Below, piece by piece: positions 5,150 through 6,537 of a stretch of 6,537 nucleotides of DNA. The notes below the pieces were generated by a model. It saw only the letters and a program-made list of their open reading frames with translations, did not search any database and was not told the origin of the DNA. Each line of letters starts with the position of its first letter. The stretch's first letter is position 1. Source of the stretch: Planctomycetota bacterium (lineage in GTDB: Bacteria > Planctomycetota > UBA1135 > UBA2386); assembly GCA_016793305.1 (NCBI GenBank), contig JAEUHU010000333.1:1-6537 (forward strand), written 5' to 3'. The translations under genes and the position numbers were made by a program.

Positions 5150-6537
5150 CCGTTTCGGCGAAGCGGCTGCCGTGGTACCGCCGCCTGGCCTTCCGGCTGG
5201 CGGTACTGGTGACGTTGCTGCTGCTGGGCTTCGACTTCGTGGTGCCGCGGGTGCTCACGGCGCTGCACGGCTGGCTGGTGGAGTCCGAAGGGCACGTCGT
5301 GTACTCGCTCACGAGCGAACCGGACGGCAAGGACCTGTCGCTGCGGTCGGCGGTCGGCTGCGAGGCGCTGGCGCTGCTGGACGCCCGCGCCGGCGCGAAC
5401 GTCTCCCTGGCAGCGATCCAGGCGGCGCTGGTGGCGTGGCGCGAAGGGTTCCCGACCGTGTTCCTGGTCTGCGATGCCGAGTTGCACGTGCGCGCCGCGA
5501 GTCCGTGCCTCCGCCTCGTGGTCGGCGAACCGGCGCCGAGCACGCGTCCGGGCTGGGAGTTCCTGCACTGGTTCCCGCTGCGTCGCGACGGCGTCCTGCG
5601 CGGTTGGCTGGCCCTGCTGCCGCCGCCGCCGGAGGCGATCGCGAACGGTTTCGCCGCCGAGTGGTCAGGCAAGTCGGCCGTGGTCAGCGAGGCGGAGATG
5701 GAGGCGCGCTGCCAGCGCATGATGTTCGCCGGCGAGGTCTCGATCTGGGTGCTCCGCCTCGCCCTCGTCGCCATCGTCGCGCTGTTCTTCTCGTGGCTGG
5801 TGACTCGGCGCCTGGCGCGGCTGGCCGCCGTCGCGCGCGCCGACCTCGGCACCACGACCACGGTCGGCGCCGCGGCCGCGGCCCGCGGTTCCGACGAGAT
5901 CGCGGCGTTGGCCAAGGCGCTCGGCGACTCACGGCAGCGTGTGCAGTCGCTGCTGGACGAACTCGGGGCTCGCGATCGCGCACGGCGCGAGTGGGTGGCG
6001 CAGGTGTCGCACGACCTGCGTACACCGCTGACTGCGTTGATGGCCGTGCTCGAACGTGCGCTGCCGGCCGTCGATCGCCTGCTCGTGCAGTGCGCGGCCG
6101 GGCCGGCGCAAGGCGACGCGCACGAGCTGCGCACCGCGATCCACGTGGCGCTCGCCGATGCCGACCGGGTGGCGCAGCTGGCGCGCGACCTGCTCGAGGC
6201 AGCGCGCCTCGACCTGCCCGACCAGCTGGAGACCGAGCCGTTGCTGGTCGGCGAACTGGTGCTGCGCGTCGGCCAGGAGCTCGCCCCGCTCGCCGCCAAG
6301 TCGGGGATCACGTTGTCGGCGGTGCCGGCCGTCGGCCTGCCGACGGTCCCGGGCGATGGCCGACGCCTGCTGCGCGTGCTCGAGAACCTGGTGCGCAACG
6401 CCATCGAGCATGCGCACGGTCGCGTCGAAGTGCGTGCCACGACCGCGGGGAGCGGGGTCCACGTCGAAGTGCTCGACGACGGCCCGGGCCTCCTGGCCGA
6501 TCCCGCCGCCTGCGACGCGCGCCGTGCCGACGCCGCG
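5146..6537 (+). CDS. Transmembrane sensor histidine kinase, cognate to the upstream regulator (3' truncated)
   Basis: A GTG at 5146 overlaps the regulator's TGA (GTGA) and is preceded by GGAG at 5137-5140. The frame then stays open for 464 codons to the window edge; the next in-frame ATG is codon 185, so the GTG is the start. Layout: helix 1 at about 14-33; a periplasmic sensor region at about 34-198 that I cannot assign, with C72, C109, C121 and C189; helix 2 at about 199-219; a HAMP-like linker at 220-272 (GSDEIAALAKALGDS, 248-262); H box VSHDLRTPLTAL (287-298) with phosphoacceptor H289; N box ENLVRNAIEHA (413-423); and G1 box DDGPGL (444-449). The rest of the ATPase domain, including G2, is beyond the window. 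The segment between the H and N boxes seems some 20 residues longer than usual, with the extra part at about 304-330. Role: senses an external cue and phosphorylates the regulator encoded just upstream. The ligand is unknown. Confidence 0.92.
   Translation, partial: MTVSAKRLPWYRRLAFRLAVLVTLLLLGFDFVVPRVLTALHGWLVESEGHVVYSLTSEPDGKDLSLRSAVGCEALALLDARAGANVSLAAIQAALVAWREGFPTVFLVCDAELHVRAASPCLRLVVGEPAPSTRPGWEFLHWFPLRRDGVLRGWLALLPPPPEAIANGFAAEWSGKSAVVSEAEMEARCQRMMFAGEVSIWVLRLALVAIVALFFSWLVTRRLARLAAVARADLGTTTTVGAAAAARGSDEIAALAKALGDSRQRVQSLLDELGARDRARREWVAQVSHDLRTPLTALMAVLERALPAVDRLLVQCAAGPAQGDAHELRTAIHVALADADRVAQLARDLLEAARLDLPDQLETEPLLVGELVLRVGQELAPLAAKSGITLSAVPAVGLPTVPGDGRRLLRVLENLVRNAIEHAHGRVEVRATTAGSGVHVEVLDDGPGLLADPAACDARRADAA

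Noticed and set aside
4767..6440. Antisense open frame of 557 codons opposite the regulator and sensor kinase
   Set aside because: Low-complexity Ser/Arg/Ala sequence with no domain, lying exactly opposite two well-recognised genes.
5146..6537. Possible frameshift or interruption in the sensor kinase, because it has no stop codon in the window
   Set aside because: The single frame from the GTG carries helix 1, sensor region, helix 2, HAMP, H, N and G1 motifs in order; it simply runs off the edge.
1..6537. Mobile elements, CRISPR arrays, tRNAs, rRNAs or a novel multi-gene system
   Set aside because: No transposase or integrase motif, regularly spaced repeats, cloverleaf or conserved RNA sequence was seen, and the genes present all belong to known families in ordinary arrangements.

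Overview
The window is roughly 70% GC by eye. It carries five protein genes that can be followed with confidence, plus the last 30 codons of a sixth. Strong G/C preference at third codon positions opens many long spurious frames, so genes were chosen by recognisable protein motifs. The content (membrane-bound sensor kinase, PAS-rich hybrid kinase, a short CBU_0592-like membrane protein, a class I CoA-transferase) fits a high-GC, free-living, probably Gram-negative bacterium such as a proteobacterium, planctomycete or myxobacterium. Nothing here fixes the phylum. No tRNA, rRNA, insertion sequence, phage gene or CRISPR array is visible.

Layout from left to right: the tail of an unidentified protein (1-93, +) is followed two bases later by a three-helix membrane protein of the CBU_0592 type (96-371, +). 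A 115-base gap containing a well-formed hairpin with a GUGA loop leads into a complete acetyl-CoA hydrolase/4-hydroxybutyrate CoA-transferase family enzyme (487-1764, +). A short convergent gap with a GC-rich dyad separates it from a 787-residue soluble hybrid histidine kinase on the minus strand (1858-4221). A 247-base divergent intergenic region with several palindromes and inverted repeats follows. The last part is a two-gene operon on the plus strand: an OmpR/PhoB-type response regulator (4469-5149) and a transmembrane sensor histidine kinase (5146 to the window end, truncated after its G1 box). The two genes overlap by four bases.

How they work together: the regulator and membrane kinase form a normal cognate pair. 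The hybrid kinase is a cytosolic PAS sensor with its own receiver domain but no output domain or visible Hpt partner. It shares the divergent control region with the pair, so co-regulation or cross-talk is possible but is inference. The CoA-transferase has no pathway partners in the window, so its substrate cannot be assigned. I found no convincing new defence, mobile or biosynthetic system. The features most worth a second look are the dyad-rich divergent promoter region, the hairpin ahead of the CoA-transferase, and the unusual membrane kinase (cysteine-containing unassigned sensor domain and a lengthened dimerisation hairpin).
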